From: Unio delphinus
Taxonomy: Eukaryota; Mollusca; Bivalvia; Unionida; Unionidae
Length of the DNA stretch: 64,000 bases
Assembly: GCA_029339505.1 (NCBI GenBank)
Contig: JAQISU010000114.1
Coordinates: 6,002,001 to 6,066,000 of the forward strand
Reading direction: 5' to 3'
Part shown: positions 51,326-64,000 of the stretch, one piece after another
Layout of the letters: the number at the start of each line of letters is the position of its first letter
Numbering within the stretch: the first letter of the stretch is position 1
Notes under the pieces: generated by a model
What the model was told of the DNA's origin: nothing
The model's database searches: none
Seen by the model: the letters and a program-made list of their open reading frames with translations, nothing else
Position numbers and translations under genes: made by a program

Positions 51326-54300
51326 AAAAGTTGAGCCTGTACTTTAAATATTTTGTAACCATAATTTTTATTTTATACATTATTTTATTTTACCTTTTAC
51401 TTCACATAGCAAAAGACTATCTTATATTGTCTATTTTGAATGGTTAATCATTCTTAAATTTTCACACTTTCAAGTTTACACTTTGGATATGACATTTAAT
51501 TTACACTATATAGCCATAGATTGTGATGAAATGCTGTCAGATCATATACAGCAATAAAATTTAAACAAATATTGACATCTGCAAGTAAATGATATTATTG
51601 GATAAATAAATCAGGTGTGACATACATTGTATTAAGACAGTACAGGTAAATTTGTAGCTCTGCTAGTCATTCATTTTGCCATAAATTTATAAAATTGTAT
51701 GCTCCCTACATTGCACTCCACTAAACTAAGTCAGGTGAACACCGACACCATATTGTCACATGATCAAAACAAATGGCCTCACATGGAGAGATCTAGTTAA
51801 TCTAAATGTGGTACATTTATTCCTTTAATATTCTCTTTCTTAATGAACCAATATGAACTTTACTAATACGTTTGTTTTGAACTATGGCAGTCGTAATATT
51901 TTTTTAAAGTTTAACCACCAATTTGTCATATAATTACATTTACAAATATTTTTACTAGTAGGCAAAAATGAATGAAAAGGGTTCACACAATGGTATTTTG
52001 ATAATATTTTACATTTTACACAGTGTCATCTCAGAGATTCCTTTTCCAATCTACTGTTTGATAAATTTGACTCAAATTTGATATGAGGTGATGTACGGCA
52101 GCCTAAATATTGCCAAAGATTAAGACAAATATAATCAACCCTGGTTTACATGGGGGTGAGGGTACCGATTGCTTTGCAAATATGGCACACTTCACACCAT
52201 GTCATCTAACATATTCTAGGGAGCAGGAAGCATACTAAGCAGTGAACCAGACTAAATGATGTGGATCCGAATCAGATTTTCGTTTTATTTCTGATCATCT
52301 GTTGTGTTTAAGTTTGCATAATTTTTTTCTCAGATTTTTACCTGCAATTATACAAGTCAGTGAGAACCATTGTTCTTACTCTTCTTCAAAATCTTGGAAC
52401 TTGGTTTTTCAATCAGGAAATGTCGCTGCGTTATGGGCTCAGATCTTCATTGAATCCTGAGATATCACTTTTGGGCAAACCATGTATCCCATGTGGCTTG
52501 TCAATGCTTGCACCTCACAAGGTCAAAATAATGTACTGATTGATTGATGATATACATCTACTGAAATTGTAAATTGAATATCTTTATTCTTTAGATCTTT
52601 ATTCTTCTAAAGGACACCCAGTTCTTTAGGGCACCCATATTTCTTTATAACACTACTACAAATTTCCATATCTAACACCCAGCCTGGAACTTATACAAAA
52701 TAAAACATTTAAAAATGTATGTAGACATTTTAAAAAGAATGTGATCACGTTCTGTTGTACAATGCATCTTGTCATCTGCCATCATTGCTGGTGAAAAATG
52801 GCTGAATTCACAAAAGTAGTGAAAATGAGTTTTATGGGAATTTCACAGTATCTACAACCACAAAATTGAGTTAGTTGAACCTTGCAATAATACTTTGGAT
52901 GAAATATTTGACAATTTCTCAGATGAAGCTGGTGTGCAAAGTGATAATAAACAGCAAGGCAAAGTATTTTGTCATTAAGGTCAGGAATCTGAAATATTTT
53001 ATTGAAAGTATTTAAAAAATCCAAAAACTATAAGAGATACTCTTGAAGACATGTTCAAATTAAGTATGTGGTTAAAAATGCTCCCACATTCAAAGAAAAG
53101 GGAACTTTTCAATAATACCTGTCAAATTAGATACTTATGTTGGTGCCTACTTCATCACTTTAATGAAGTCAGATGTTTTGTGCTATGAACTGTACACTCA
53201 TACTAGCTACAACAGAGCTTTAGAGAGATATTTAAGAACAAGAATGTGGCTACAATATTTTATCTTCCAATGAATTTGCTACCAGTCGCAGGTGCTGAAT
53301 TCTCATTGCAAAGATCTTAACCAAACTGGTTTAGGAAATTGCCCAAAATAAAGCTGAATGAAGAACTCGTGATAAAGAAGAAACTTTATGGAATTCTGAT
53401 CAACTTGGTATCCACAAACCCAAAGGCTTACTTGATAATGTCTGGTACCACAACACCAAAATATTTGGTTTCAGAACTGGTGATGAAAAGAGACAATTAA
53501 TGTTGAGAGACATTACACCAAAAGTGACAAAAATGGGGAGGAGTATTTAGAATTCAATGAAAGAATTTTAAAACAACTGAAGGATGGCAACAGTGACATT
53601 TTTGATATATTATCCAAAATAATTCCATTATATGTAGATGCCTAGTTCTAGCTTACATCTTGTCAATGAGGAATTTTTCCCAAAAGAACTGGTATATCAA
53701 GTGCCAACAAAAGTATATATGACAATCCTATATGAAGGTGTTGATCTTAAAAATATAAACAGTGTACATTATTTGGCAATCCTTTTCATCAAACAACAGG
53801 AACAAAAAGACACAAACTTCAGTTACATGCTTAGGCTTGAATAAGCAGCAACATAGAAAGAAGTGAAAATAATAAGGTTGTAAAATTTCATAAAAGAAAA
53901 TAAATAAACGTATGGTTTTAGAGAATCAAGTCCAAATATTAATCCAAAAAATATATTCACAATATAATCCACTAATGGAATTGCAAGAGTCCTGATAATA
54001 AAATGTCCTAATAGTTCCCGGTTCGAATCTTGACGATGTAATCCAATATGGACGACGATGTCACTTGATTTAGTCAGTTCTTGTTAATGAAAATCTATGA
54101 GCACATATTCTTATCCAGATAAATAATAAAATAATTCCTCTTGCTCCAACCGAATTGACACTTTCCAGTACATGGTAATTAAAAATAACTCAAAAAGAAG
54201 ACGCAACTTAATATTATAAAAGCCCAACTTCTATTAAATATCTCGCTCTAAAACATTACTTATATACCTGTTTTTACGTAAACAAGAAAGGGTTCACGAC

Positions 54301-54540
54301 CTTCCAGAATCTCTCAGAACAATCTCATGTTCAAGAAATCATGCAAACATCATATGACCCAACTAAATTAGAAAAATGTTTATACTTTACTCCATTTTGT
54401 CCTTGGAATCAACCAATCATTTTTAAAGTAAAGCTTTAATGTCCTTGGAATCAACCAATCATTTTAGAAGCTTGTTCACACTCTGAAGGAAGGTCAGAAA
54501 ATAAGGTTAACATCTGTTGTTTGCTTGTAAAGTAAAAGTC

Positions 54541-54554
54541 ACCCCCCCCCCCCT
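54541..54554. repeat. Poly-C run
   Basis: A homopolymer of about 13 C. A nearby 17-bp direct repeat (GTCCTTGGAATCAACCA) occurs at about 54401 and 54441. Confidence 0.85.
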
Positions 54555-56309
54555 TTCAATGAACGAATCTTAAAACTTAAAATGCCAAATTTTAATCTAA
54601 CAAACATACAATAAAAATAAATATAAATGACTTATATCAAATATACGTAACACTTCTAAACAGTGCACCTTTTGATCCCCTTCCTAATTGCAGTGCTGAT
54701 GACACACGGAGAAGAGACATTCTGCAATTCAATCATTAAATTTTATACAAAACTCTGGAAACCATTTCAACATCAGAGTTAGAAAATATGGCCTCAGGCA
54801 TTTTTTTTAATGGAAATATAAGTGGAGGTACTTTCAGTGTGTTTTTTTAATATTGCTGGGGGATTCAAATTGGGAGTATATTAAATGATAAAATTTATAA
54901 ACATTTGCACCATAAATGTAGATGTCTCCTAAAACCCAGCAGCTCCACAGACTCCTATTGAAATTTAGAATTACTTCTTGTTACAGTGCTGCTGAGACTG
55001 AGAACAACCCCTGGCATCGAAGCAGGGTGTTCGAGTAGAATTTTAAAAAATGGGAAAATAAAATATATTGTTTAATTTTTTTGAATAATAGATATCTAAA
55101 TGATTAATAAAAATCTAGTTTGCATGTTATAGAGACTGTTATTTTATTTTCTTAAAACACTTTTACATTGTCACCTTGGAGCTCTCTATGTGTCAGTATT
55201 ATCTTGTAATTCATGAGTTTTCTGTACCACAATGTATTTAATAACTGTTTGTCTATTAAATTTGCCCTAAAATGTGCTTGAAGATGTAGTCTGCATCATT
55301 TATTTCAGTAATAAAAGGTTCTACTTAAACTACAAAACCTATGTTCTATTTGCAACAGAACTCTACTAGTCTGTGAAGTCAATCACATGTCCCATACAAA
55401 TTTTTTAAAAGTCAAAATAAAAGAGTAAATCACCACTTAGGAGATGAAAACAAACTGATAGTGTAAATAAGCCTATTTACGCCTAGCCCTGTTTATGTAT
55501 ATGTCATGTACATTTTTTTAATGGGTTGTACACTATTTTTCATAAACTTTTAAATGCCTTAATTCATTCTGTTTAAGGATAGATTAAACAATTTTGATAA
55601 TGTGTGAAAATAGGGAATATGTAATAAATACACAACCATATTTTGTTTCAAGTCATGGAGAAGGAATTCATTTGACATATACATCCTGGATGATACAAAA
55701 GGCCTCAGTGTATTGTTCTTTCTGCTTCCTCAAAAGACAATACTTGTTGTCTACTTTTGTCTATATACCGTACTCCACAAATGAAAGTATGTTTGGAAGG
55801 ATGGATGGATCGAAGGATAGACAGATGGAAAAAAAAAACTTGACTGATGATTTCATGGTGGCAAAAGTAATGTATATGTTACATATACACATACAAATAA
55901 CAAGTATCAGTAAGATAAAAGGACCAATTTTGGAGTTGGCTTGGAAATAAAGTTGTGAATAATGGAAGATTAGATGAACAAATGGATTAAACAAATTTAG
56001 AACAGAAAAGGTATCTCTGTTACTGGTCTAGCATGCATTCCAAATTTCATAATTATCTTACATGGTTTGGACTCTTTCCACAAAACTAAATGGATGGATG
56101 GACAAACAAACATACCAAGAGGCAAATACATTCGAAATGTTGTAATTTTGGAAATGTGAATAGCAAGAGACACATCTACAACACTAAATATGTGCATGCA
56201 GTTTCTTGGAGATAACTGCTTTTGGAGTTTTGCGCTGGAAGCTAATGTTTGGAAGAAGAGGCAAATAAACAAAACCGATTGTGTATTTTTTATGTCTACA
56301 ATGTAGCAG

Positions 56310-56545
56310 TTAACAGACTAGCACTGGGACATCATGGCATTGACATATAGCATCATGTCCTATCCAGCCACATTATTCTGATACCAGGGCAACCAGTTCT
56401 AACACTAACCTCATAATGGTGAGTGCCAAGTGAGGCAGCTGCTAGTACCATTTTTTTAAAAGCTTTTGGTATGACTCTGCAGGTTTGATTCTGCAACCTC
56501 CCACATCCGAGGCAGATGCTCTAACCATTTATGACACCAAAGCAG
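56310..56545 (-). repeat. tRNA-derived SINE-like element, copy 3
   Basis: The body (GGGACATCATGGCATTGACA, AGCATCATGTCCTATCCAG) and the degraded tRNA-like end (CTGCAACCTCCCACATCC) match copies 1 and 2. Confidence 0.65.
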
Positions 56546-57332
56546 TCAACAATGACAAGAACAGAAATACTGTAATGGACAGAGTACAGAATGATGCAAG
56601 ATTATTGTGCATTATTTAAGGATCTGAATTCTTTTCTGTAACATTTTAAGGGTCTTATAAATGACACAAACCATCAAAATAAATTTATTCTTATGATTCC
56701 ATTTCATGTAGAAACAAGTTGGACATTTACAGAGCTGCCAACCCTGATGAGTCTGCCTCTGATTTTTTTAAAGTATGATTGACCAGTTTTCAATAGGGTG
56801 TAACAAAATATTGTAAAGCCAGAAAACAATAAAAAGTTTGACACCGCGCCGCTAAACATTATGTTCAACTGAGAAGTTTGTAGTACATGTAGACTTTGTT
56901 TACCACAAATACAGCTGCACAAACTTTAGTTTCAAATGCATCTCAATGGCGTGTTGCTATCTATCAAACTTGATATAAATCTTCCAAATTCTTTTTATAT
57001 TTCATATGACGATGGCAATCACATGTCCTGCCAAAAGACATACTCAAATTGGCACATGATGTCCAATAAACATAATTGTGTCCTTTTCAGTTTTTATTCA
57101 CAAAATTCTGAATACTCATTTTTATTCTTTTTTGTTGATTATTAACACTTTTTCAGAAGGTTATTTTCCCTTTTGTCTTAAACGTGCATTGATTGCAGGA
57201 TGATATTTTAAAAAATTCTTTAATCAACAGTTTGATCATGCAGATGCTTTGCATGAACAAACAGGTGCAGTTTAAAACATCTGGGGTGCTGCTGTAAAGT
57301 TAGTCTGGTTCCCTAATTTCACTAATTTTAAT

Positions 57333-58153
57333 TAGGGATGTTAATATCGTTTTTTTTCCAAAACCGATTATCGTTTGTAGAAATCCGATTTTAAACCGAT
57401 TATCGGTTTTTGTCCTACATTGAAAATTACAAGAAATATATTCTTATAATGCAAGTTAGTGAATGCCTCTTGCGAATAAGAGATATTCATTACATACCAT
57501 AACGTATAGACGCGCATCGTCTGACGGCATGGAGGACGATATTGTGGCTCCACCAAAGCCATCAAATCACGGAAGGAATTGGATTCAACAATCGAAATTG
57601 GTAGCATGTTTTCAGCGACAAACTTAGCTACAGCAGCAGTAACTTTTTCTTGATGACTATCAGGACAGGTTCTTTGTGTTCCAATAAATGTTGTTAATCG
57701 CAGCTGAACATTTGAAGGAGCTGCAATTCCGGGATGTTTGCTACGCAAATGTGCATGCAATCCAGTAGAAAAGTACCACCGCTCCGACTTATTTGTTGTG
57801 AACATAGTTTACTGCGAGCAATGCTTGATGAATTTTTTTTCAAAGTTTTCCCATACATCAGATTTATGTATGCGACCAGCCATATTTGTAAACTTGAAAA
57901 AACACAACCGGCACAGACCAGTCCTCAACAACTGAGACTGTAGCTATTAACAGTCTATTGTTGTCAATTTCGGACATCAAAGAACTAACTATTTTTAATT
58001 AATTTAATTTAATTTTTTTTCTGGCATTTTTTAAAATTTTCACTACAAAAATGGTACAAAATATTGAATTTGATTATCGTTTTGTAAAAACAAAAACCGA
58101 TAATCGTTTTCCAAACCGAGAATCAGATTTCCGATTTTCGTTTAACAACCCTA
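57333..58153 (-). mobile_element. Non-autonomous hAT transposon
   Basis: Ends TAGGGATGTTAA and TTTAACAACCCTA are imperfect inverted repeats of the hAT type, followed inward by further inverted AAACCGATAATCG-like blocks. A perfect 8-bp target duplication ATTTTAAT lies at 57325-57332 and 58154-58161. At 821 bp it keeps only the N-terminal part of a transposase on the minus strand. Confidence 0.88.
57368..57883 (-). pseudogene. hAT (ZBED-like) transposase fragment
   Basis: Minus strand. A BED-finger start (SDVWENF, then a Cys) is followed by an in-frame stop, then GLHAHLRSKHP, and VAKFVAENMLPISIVES with FRDLMALVEPQYRPP, as in ZBED/hAT transposases. The catalytic RNase-H-like region and C-terminus are absent. 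Confidence 0.75.
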
Positions 58154-60448
58154 ATTTTAATACAAAACCTCGATCCAAACACGGATGAACCAATTATCTG
58201 GATCTTTTTGGCAACAATCATTTTGTGTAGGTTTTGCTTGTATGCTGTATTTTAATTTTCATAAGACATATGGCAAAATCATAAGGCTTGGCAGGTCCGC
58301 ATTTAAAAGCTGACTTTGTTCATTAACAATTTTTATCATTGGTGATTCAAGTTGGATTAAAAAGATTAGGGAACTTTATTTCCAGATACCATTTTCGATA
58401 ATCTTTTGAGAAGTGTTACTTTTGTTGGTAGAATGTCTTTCCAAACTTTTAACACTTAACATCTTTCATAACTTATAACTCTGGTGTCATATTTCATGCA
58501 ACCATGTGTTATGGAAACAAATCCGTGACTTGGTGAGAGGGTATGAATACTATCATTTCAGGATCTTGCCAAGAGGAGAATAATTTGTCATTATATGAGG
58601 AAGGACAACATAAAAAATTTATTACTCTGTGGGTACAACAAAAGATTTATAAATTTTTTATAAACTAAAATTAATGAAAGCTAAATATTCTTCAGATACA
58701 CAAGGGACCTTCTGTGAAGTCTCAAGATGCTGATAAACCAAATTCATTTTATAACTTTATTTAACTTTATTTTAATAACATTTTGATTGAATACTCTTCG
58801 AAGTTAATATCCCAAATATCAACACGACATTTACAACAATCTGTCAGACATGAAACAGATTTGGAATTCTTAAACAGTGCTAGTGTTACAGTATCTTTGA
58901 GAAGTTGTTTGGCTGTTGCTAAAATCCTGCAGTGTTGTATGATACAAAGGTATACCATGAAGGACCTGAGAGGTGGCTCGAACAATCTGGAAAATAAAAT
59001 AAAAATTCAAATAATATTTATAAAATTTGCAAAGTGATAAAGCTGAGGTTCCACAGAACGCTGCGTCTCTCATGGGAATTGTGGTATGATTTACATAACT
59101 TTCAAAACGCTTGAAATCTTAGGATTATTAGCAGTGTTGCTGCTAATGTCTTTGCCACTCCGAGACACAAGGTGTAGAAAACTTCCAAAATCTTAAACAC
59201 AAACATTGAACATAAAATTCTAACACATGATGATACTATTACTGCTGAAAGGTAATACCTTTATCTCAAAATGCTGTTGCAAGCACTTATTCGAGCTATC
59301 TACATGTGCCAGCATGAAACAGATTGAAGAGATATTATGGAGAAATTTCCATGACCCACACTGACGATTCACCCTCGTACTATTCTAAGTATTAAATTAT
59401 AAAACAGATTATATTACTATTTTGACAAAGAAAATTTAACCATAAAATGCTTATAAGAACCGTTATGGCTTCAATTTTATGTTGCGGTTCATGCAACAGT
59501 AAGTGGTGGTATGCTAGGGTTGATGGTTTCCTCTTTTTCTGAGGTTTGTTGCGAATAGGTGGTGTATAAAGTTTACTGAACTTGTGATTCTTGGATTACG
59601 AGTCTTGACATGCTACCAACTGAGCTAGCATGGCTCCCCTCATGACTGGGTTTGTGGGATATGGTATATGAATTTCTCATTGATTTAATTGAGAAATCTG
59701 GTGGATTTTGTAATATTTATTTTTCCTCTTGTGGATCAGTCGTCTCGGTTGCTGCATGGTGGTCTGATGACATAATATGGTAAGATGCACTCTAATGACA
59801 TCACAATACAGTAAGATACACCTTATTACATCATCATATTATTTCATGTTTCAAATTTAGGCAAGAAAGTGATTCGACAGAATGGAGATGGTATAATAAT
59901 ACTTTTTTCTTTTTACTCTGAACAACTGTGCAGCAAAAATAATACTGTTATTAATGATCTCTGACTTGCTTTTCTTTAATGCATTTGTGAATTAGGTAGT
60001 TACTTTTGTCAGTGCCAACACAAAAGATATTATTTTATTACCTGTATGACAACATAGTCTCCAGATGCAACTGGTTTCAGCTCTTTTGATGATATGTCAC
60101 AAGGTATCGCTGTATTTGTAAAAATAACCTTTTTGTTGCCATCATTTCTACCCGCCAAATCATGTATAGACCTCTTGCTTTTCTGAAATGTAAATTTTTT
60201 TAAATTTTTAAAATCAAATTCCATTAACAGTAACATACATTATAAGTAATTTTAAGCATAAAACAAAAATTTATAAAGGTCATTCAAACATAAAAAGTAG
60301 GTAAATTATGAACCTTTTGCCCTTAGGAGAACACCCTCCAAAATGAATACATGTAACTTACATGAGTGTAGATATAATATCATAAAAAACTGAGAAAATG
60401 CAAATCTTTAACATAGTAAAAGAAGCATAAAAAGTATATCAATGGCAT

Positions 60449-60682
60449 ATAATGAATAGTACACTATTCTTGCCTATAATGAATAGTACACTATTCTTGC
60501 CTATAATGAATAGTACACTATTCTTGCCTATAATGAATAGTACACTATTCTTGCCTATAGTGAATAGTACACTATTCTTGCCTATAGTGAATAGTACACT
60601 ATTATTGCCTATAATGAATAGTACACTATTCTTGCCTATAGTGAATAGTACACTATTCTTGCCTATAATGAATAGTACACTA
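60449..60682 (+). repeat. 27-bp tandem repeat, about nine units
   Basis: GAATAGTACACTATTCTTGC plus CTATAAT repeats with almost no divergence. The 81-codon frame reading MNSTLFLPI nine times is repeat translation. Confidence 0.95.
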
Positions 60683-61039
60683 AAAAAAAAACAATAGATT
60701 ATCAGGTTTCATGACTCCACAAACAACAGTGTCGAACAAACTGAACTAATGCAAATAAGGTACAGTAATAAATGAAGCATAAAATAAACAATGCTGCATG
60801 GTGAATAGTACCATCTGAGACCAACAGACCTGTCAAGTCGCATGACTATATAAAACTGTCAGAGAAATTTAAGTAAATGGAAAAACTTAATGTATTATAT
60901 GCAGTGTTAAAAATAGGTAACTGTGACATACTATTGCTGAAGGTAATAAGGGCTGTTCTATTTAAACATACATGGTACCCAGGGAAGGCAGTTTAAAAAA
61001 AATATATGCCAGGGTACTTTGACTTAACAGAATTTATAT

Positions 61040-63110
61040 TAAAATGATTAGAAAATTCTAAATTGCATCTATGGGTTCAGAACACCATATTAGAAGTGTT
61101 TTCCCTGGTGAGCCAATATACAGAAGAAATTCATCTCGTCTGGTATTAGTTTCTTGGAGACTATGCCAGTAATACATTTTTTCCAAGATGACAGATTCTG
61201 AGTGGGAATATCCCTTCTTTGGTAAGATCAACTGAGATCTACCTCTTATGATCGATTCTGTTTGTTTTAGGTACCACTTCAGATTCTTGAGACATTTCTG
61301 GGATGAAAGGTCCAAAGAAGACCATGGTTTCAAGATAAAGTGAAACTGATTGCCTTAAAAAGCAGTCAGTTCTTTGTAATACAGCAGTAGGGACTATTAT
61401 GACAGAAATTGAACCATACGATAGAACTGCAGATAGTTCAGTTTGAACAAAAAGGTCCATAACTAACAATATCTGCTTGCTATTTGCTAGAGCAACTAGG
61501 AATTAGTTTTAGTGTGACAGAAGTCTTGGAGACCTTTTATAGTGGTTTGACATGTATCTTATTCATTCATATCAAAATCCAAATAAGATTCTATTTCACG
61601 TAAGGTGCAAAAGTCTTTGCTCAAGACACTTTAAAGTTCGCAACAAGGTTGGAGATGTCTTTGTTCTGGTCTATATCCTCTCTTACATGATGTGAAATGT
61701 GTCTGAAATCGTGGAACAGTAACCTCTGATTGTGTTGGAACCAGACTTTCTTTATATGAGAACCTTAGGTGGGTGTTAGCTAACTGCAGTACTAAGGTTT
61801 TTATGCGAGTGATATGATTCTACTTGCACTACTGGGAAAAACAAACTTGCCATTTCCCTCTGTAGACTTTTAAAGTGGTTAGCCTTCTTGCTCAATCAAT
61901 TCTGTCAACCACATGTTTTGAGAACTGTTTCTTTCTATATGTTTGTTTGTCACTGAGCCAGGCAGACTGTTTCAACAGCTTTGGGTTCAGATGTAACACT
62001 TGCATTTGCAGATGTTTGAGCAAGTGGGGAGAATTCATAATTGTCCCAGGAATCTAAGCTGTTCAGCAGATTGTTGATCCTGATATTTGCCACTTATGGA
62101 TTAAAAAGGACTCGATTATTTCTCTTGCATTTTGTGAAGACTTTTTGAATTTCATAGTGATTGCAGTAAATACATTGAAACCATTCCAATTCTGGCAACA
62201 AGTGCTGACTCTGCAGGCTTTTGAATTGTGGTTCTGAGAAATCATGGTCAGGAGTTAAGCATTCCATCATTAAAGGGTCCCATTGAAGTCACCTGGGCAC
62301 AGATTCACCTTAAGACCAAGGGTGACTATTTGGTGTAGATTTGTGGATTCCGCAGGGACCATGAGTTAATTTGGATGTTGCACCTGATTGGGAACATAGT
62401 AGACACGGATGTGGATTTGTTCATGATGACTTCACATGAGCAAATCCCAAACCAGAAGGATGAGGTCCTTGTTCCCCCCACTACTTTCTGATGTAACTTA
62501 TGACAGTCAAGTTTTCTGGAGTTGTTGAATAGGAGGAGAGATTGATGTGCAATGAATGTTGTTCAAGGTATCAGGCGGTGAGAACCACAGCCTATCATGC
62601 TGGCATTTATACACATCATTATGTCCAGAACCTTGTCTTACACTGGTATGCCAACTGTAAGTTAACTGTGCTCTTCCCATTTGCTGAAATCATTTGGTCC
62701 AGTAAAAATTATTTGATGCCCATAGGGATAAGAGAATCATCTGCAATGGTCTTTTAAACATGCATCCCAGAATGAGGAAATCTGCTGTAATGTGGCCCGA
62801 GAAGAAAATAAATTCAGGCTGAAATTTGATTCTTTAAGCAAAGAGTAGACACCACTGAGCTGATTTTCAAGGCATGTTTCGAAGACAGACTTGGTTCAAG
62901 AGGGTTTTGAATCCAAGTGAATGAAATGTTGGGATGAGATTGTATTTGTCCTCCTTGACATGGATTCTAAGATGAAGAAGAAATGGAACATGCAATTTCA
63001 TTTCATGATACATAAGATAACTCACCTGGTGCTTTTGTAGAATGTCATCCATGTAGCTGGATGTTATGGACTTTGAGGTGGGTTGGAAGTGTGACATGAC
63101 TCAAACCGTG
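61040..63110 (-). mobile_element. Degenerate DIRS-like retroelement fragment
   Basis: The minus-strand frame at 62867-63097 contains SYMDDILQKHQ, a reverse-transcriptase YxDD motif followed by the same DILQKH as in the element at 42866-48821. The surrounding minus strand is broken into short frames. No termini were identified, so the limits are approximate. Confidence 0.55.
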
Positions 63111-64000
63111 ATTCTTATTATGATCCAGGAATTAATTTTCCTACCAAAAGGGAGAGTGTCCTGCGTTGGTACACAATGTCTCCATGCATCTCGAGGAATG
63201 TCTTTGAGGACTTGTAAATGAAGGTCTTTGAGGACCTGTAAATGAAGGTACTAATCTTGGAGATCTAGACTGACTGTGAAGTCTCTCTCCTGAACAGCAT
63301 TGACAACCAAGAGGCCCGAATAAATTTGTTGAGAGAGCTTAGATCAATGAATGAATAAAGCATTCTACCTGCCCTAACAAGCACTGCATGCATTGTTGAT
63401 GGTCTGGGATTTGCATCTGTTATCTAGGAATAGGTAATTGGTAAAGTTGGCACCAGGTAGTAGGTGCCAGGACTTGTAATAATCATGGGCAGTACTGTTC
63501 CATAAGTGAGATGGTTCACCAATTCCAATGTCAGTTTAAAGGCATCAAAACCATGGTGGGGAAGGGACTGAAATGTGCATTGGTTTAGGCTGTGCTGGAA
63601 CTGGCATTATGCATAGTCAGTTGGCATCTGGTGATAAAAACCAGTAATGGCTATCACAACAGCCAATACTAGGGTGTGCTGGTGCTGCCAGCTGATTTAT
63701 TACTGGTCCAGATGGGCCATGATTCCATGTAGTTACTTAACCATTGGATAGTGTTTTGTATTTACTAATGATGGTAACAACGGGATTGGCATGGTGTCAA
63801 AAGCTCATGCTGGCCTGCATTTCTGAGTTAATTTTTTAATGGGTGAGCCATCCTACTTTCAGTGATGCAGCCAAAGGAAATAATAAACAAAGACTGCATC
63901 AACAGCAATCTGACTGCATTCATATCCACGATTGTTAGCTTGGCACTGAGCTCTCTCATTTTCACTAATTAGTTGTTGGCAGTGATGGTCACCCCCACCC

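Larger units (their letters stand above)
50203..64000. other. Right host flank, no gene recognised
   Basis: AT-rich DNA. After the reductase poly(A) signal it holds SINE-like fragments (49425-49460 lies just before, inside the last intron; 56310-56545; about 59570-59640), the hAT element at 57333-58153, a 27-bp tandem array and a DIRS-like fragment. The open frame at 53638-53844 is unrecognised and I do not call it a gene. Confidence 0.55.

Noticed and set aside
53638..53844. 68-codon frame in the right flank
   Set aside because: No recognisable motif. The surrounding 53.0-53.9 kb may be an old transposon, but nothing visible identifies it.
60449..60682. CRISPR array or repeat protein
   Set aside because: The 27-bp units are directly contiguous with no unique spacers, and the open frame is a by-product of the repeat length being a multiple of three.

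Overview
The window is metazoan nuclear DNA: AT-rich, intron-bearing, full of microsatellites, tRNA-derived SINE-like repeats and transposon relics. The SINE style and repeat mix look like a marine invertebrate, perhaps a bivalve mollusc; that guess is weak. Two things dominate it: a complete, apparently intact ~20.5 kb Polinton/Maverick (adintovirus-like) element at 4813-25283, and a split host gene for biliverdin reductase A at 26899-50202.

The Polinton is bounded by 335-bp terminal inverted repeats with one mismatch and by a 6-bp target duplication ATTAAT (4807-4812 and 25284-25289). It starts AG and ends CT, as Polintons do. Read on the minus strand from right to left it carries PolB, a BIR (inhibitor-of-apoptosis) protein, four small proteins, the packaging ATPase, a group of basic Gly-Gly proteins, a chromodomain integrase, a two-helix membrane protein, the penton-like minor capsid protein, a pVI/pX-like core protein, the double-jelly-roll major capsid protein, a Cys/His protein and the adenain-type protease. 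All are open, and with the near-identical ends this means a recent insertion or an endogenised virus able to make particles. Many late-type genes have their own TATAAAA-like box just upstream or inside the preceding gene.

The most unusual system is at the two ends of the element. Five non-histone genes (three at the left end, two at the right) end in a histone-mRNA-type 3' signal: a 6-bp stem with a 4-nt TTTC or TCTC loop, an ACYC-type flank, and 13-14 nt later a purine-rich GAAAAGA element resembling the U7 snRNA target of replication-dependent histone genes. The outermost copies lie inside the TIRs, so one TIR-encoded signal ends a different gene at each end. The three left genes share a promoter (conserved element plus TATA), and the right pair share a bidirectional promoter with a perfect CRE, two CCAAT boxes and two TATA boxes. 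I infer an S-phase-linked, non-polyadenylated gene set, apart from the capsid genes, whose common 3' end has a normal poly(A) signal.

The host gene has seven coding exons that join in frame to 308 codons, close to the vertebrate enzyme. Its introns hold tandem repeats, SINEs, a TA-flanked element with CCGTATTTTC ends, and a decayed DIRS-type retroelement (42866-48821). The 3' flank holds a non-autonomous hAT element with a perfect 8-bp target duplication (57333-58153), a 27-bp tandem array and a second DIRS-like fragment on the minus strand. I see no further host gene in 1-4806 or 50316-64000.
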